NCBI GenBank assembly: GCA_003243255.1
Contig: QFQM01000228.1
Span: 1-6,828, forward strand
DNA: 6,828 nucleotides
Direction: 5' to 3'
From: Flavobacterium psychrophilum
GTDB taxonomy: Bacteria; Bacteroidota; Bacteroidia; Flavobacteriales; Flavobacteriaceae
A program made the translations under genes and the position numbers. The notes under the pieces were generated by a model. The model was not told where the DNA came from. It did not search any database and was given only the letters and a program-made list of their open reading frames with translations. Positions 6,226 to 6,828 of the stretch are shown here, one piece after another; position 1 is the stretch's first letter, and every line of letters begins with the position of its first letter.

Positions 6226-6233
6226 AAAATTTA
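6226..6233 (-). promoter_or_regulatory. Possible weak -7 element ahead of the oxidoreductase
   Basis: On the minus strand this reads TAAATTTT, one mismatch from TAnnTTTG. A -33 element at the right distance is poor (ACTG, 20 bases upstream, instead of TTTG). It adjoins the operator-like site at 6236-6256. The oxidoreductase may have its own weak promoter or rely on read-through from the regulator gene. Confidence 0.25.
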
Positions 6234-6235
6234 TA

Positions 6236-6256
6236 CTGTAATAAAAAATGTTTCAG
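6236..6256. promoter_or_regulatory. Second Rrf2 operator candidate
   Basis: CTGTAA at 6236-6241 and TTTCAG at 6251-6256 are separated by nine bases. This has the same arms, with one mismatch, and the same spacing as the site at the regulator's own promoter. It lies about 36 bases ahead of the oxidoreductase start codon. Confidence 0.5.
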
Positions 6257-6281
6257 TTTAGTTCAAAAAAAGGGAGAGTAG

Positions 6282-6692
6282 TTAGTAAAACTTTTTAGCG
6301 AAGTCGGCGAGCGTGGTTTTACCCAGGCGTTTGACCAATGCCTCTTCGGCATCAATAAACAGCGCATCAAGGTGTTGGTCGATTTGTTTCCCCACTAGAC
6401 ATTTTGGATTGGGTTTGTTCTTCTGATGTCCAAGCAAGGGAGCTTTTTGTACCGCCTTATAGATCTCAGCAAGCGAAATTTGTCTGGAGGGCTTGCCTAA
6501 CGTAAAACCTCCGGCTTTCCCTTCCTTACTTTCCACCAGCCCGTGTTTTTTTAGGTTGGCAATCTCTTTCCTTACCAAAACGGGGTTGATGTTGATGCTG
6601 CCGGCCAGGTATTCCGATGACAGCAACTCGTCCTTTCCCTGATCCAGAAGGGTAAGGATGTGCAGTGAAATCGAAAAACGGCCGTTGCTCAT
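6282..6692 (-). CDS. Rrf2-family transcriptional regulator, YwnA-like
   Basis: This 136-residue regulator has the Rrf2 layout: an N-terminal winged helix-turn-helix followed by a dimerisation helix. RFSISLHILTLLDQ (5-18) is helix 1. LLSSEYLAGSININPVLVRKEIANLKKHGLV (23-53) is the helix-turn-helix with the characteristic N-P-V-R pattern. ESKEGKAGGFTLGKP (54-68) is the wing, and ISLAEIYKAVQ (72-82) is the 'ItL.diy.av' element. Only one cysteine is present (Cys98), so the three-Cys iron-sulfur site of IscR/NsrR is absent. It is therefore expected to be a cluster-free member that senses another signal, possibly through that cysteine (inference). The ATG at 6692 follows a good promoter and an inverted-repeat operator, which fits autoregulation. 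It is followed on the same strand by the oxidoreductase gene. Confidence 0.9.
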   Translation of the reverse strand: MSNGRFSISLHILTLLDQGKDELLSSEYLAGSININPVLVRKEIANLKKHGLVESKEGKAGGFTLGKPSRQISLAEIYKAVQKAPLLGHQKNKPNPKCLVGKQIDQHLDALFIDAEEALVKRLGKTTLADFAKKFY

Positions 6693-6693
6693 T

Positions 6694-6714
6694 CTGTAAT
6701 TTTATTTGTTACAG
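6694..6714. promoter_or_regulatory. Rrf2 operator candidate at the regulator's own promoter
   Basis: CTGTAA (6694-6699) and TTACAG (6709-6714) form a perfect six-base inverted repeat with a nine-base spacer. The site fills the space between the -7 box and the start codon and covers the expected transcription start, where a bound dimer would block transcription. Confidence 0.6.
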
Positions 6715-6716
6715 TA

Positions 6717-6747
6717 CAAATCTAAAACCGCTATGGTTCCCGGCAAT
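6717..6747 (-). promoter_or_regulatory. Bacteroidota-type -33/-7 promoter of the rrf2 gene
   Basis: On the minus strand ATTG (6747-6744) is followed after exactly 19 bases by TAGATTTG (6724-6717). The -7 box matches TAnnTTTG perfectly, and the -33 box has the core TTG at the standard distance. The expected transcription start lies within or next to the inverted repeat at 6694-6714. This is the clearest promoter in the window and supports assignment to the Bacteroidota. Confidence 0.65.
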
Positions 6748-6808
6748 GAAAAAAATGAGTATGGCTTCATCCTGGTAATTAAAAGTACATAGGAGTGCGG
6801 AAATGAGA

Positions 6809-6828
6809 GAGGTTTTACGTTAGGCAAG
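6809..6828. repeat. 20-base inverted copy of an internal rrf2 segment at the window edge
   Basis: The last 20 bases are the exact reverse complement of 6492-6511 inside the rrf2 gene, the part encoding the wing GGFTLGK. The match stops at its left side (6808) but is still perfect at the final base, so its full length is unknown. The surrounding bases do not form an open rrf2-like frame: an in-frame TAG lies at 6790-6792. Confidence 0.8.

Overview
The window looks like a chromosomal stretch from a member of the Bacteroidota, probably a Cytophagia-type bacterium. This rests on gene content and signals rather than a marker gene: a signal-peptide lipoprotein next to an outer-membrane barrel, starts preceded by A/T-rich leaders with little Shine-Dalgarno signal, a Bacteroidota-type -33/-7 promoter (ATTG, 19 bases, TAGATTTG), and protein variants typical of that phylum. 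No rRNA, tRNA, CRISPR array, integrase or transposase gene is visible.

Layout. Bases 1-632 hold the 3' part of a SAM-dependent methyltransferase, cut by the window edge. After a 241-base gap comes a forward pair at 874-2268: a small lipoprotein and a 304-residue outer-membrane protein, closed by a clear intrinsic terminator at 2291-2322. A cupin protein (minus strand, about 2331-2882) is divergent from an LpxL/HtrB-like acyltransferase (plus strand, about 3005-3937). The acyltransferase is convergent with a family 18 chitinase (minus strand, 3964-5061). Bases 5062-5546 are non-coding and hold a tandem array of three roughly 110-119 base units, each with a GC-rich hairpin. The last block, minus strand, is an NAD(P)-binding YwnB-like oxidoreductase (5547-6200) and an Rrf2-family regulator (6282-6692).

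How the genes work together. Two groups look functional as units. The lipoprotein and barrel protein are probably co-transcribed and act in the outer membrane. The Rrf2 regulator and oxidoreductase form a regulator-target pair. A 21-base inverted repeat, CTGTAA-N9-TTACAG, lies between the regulator's promoter and start codon, and a near copy with the same spacing, CTGTAA-N9-TTTCAG, precedes the oxidoreductase. This suggests that the regulator controls both genes. The other genes (methyltransferase, cupin, acyltransferase, chitinase) look like ordinary single genes.

The points most worth a second look are the structured tandem repeat at 5183-5528, the paired Rrf2 operators, and a perfect 20-base inverted copy of part of the rrf2 coding sequence that runs exactly into the right end of the window (a real partial duplication or an assembly artefact). 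I see no convincing new multi-gene system.
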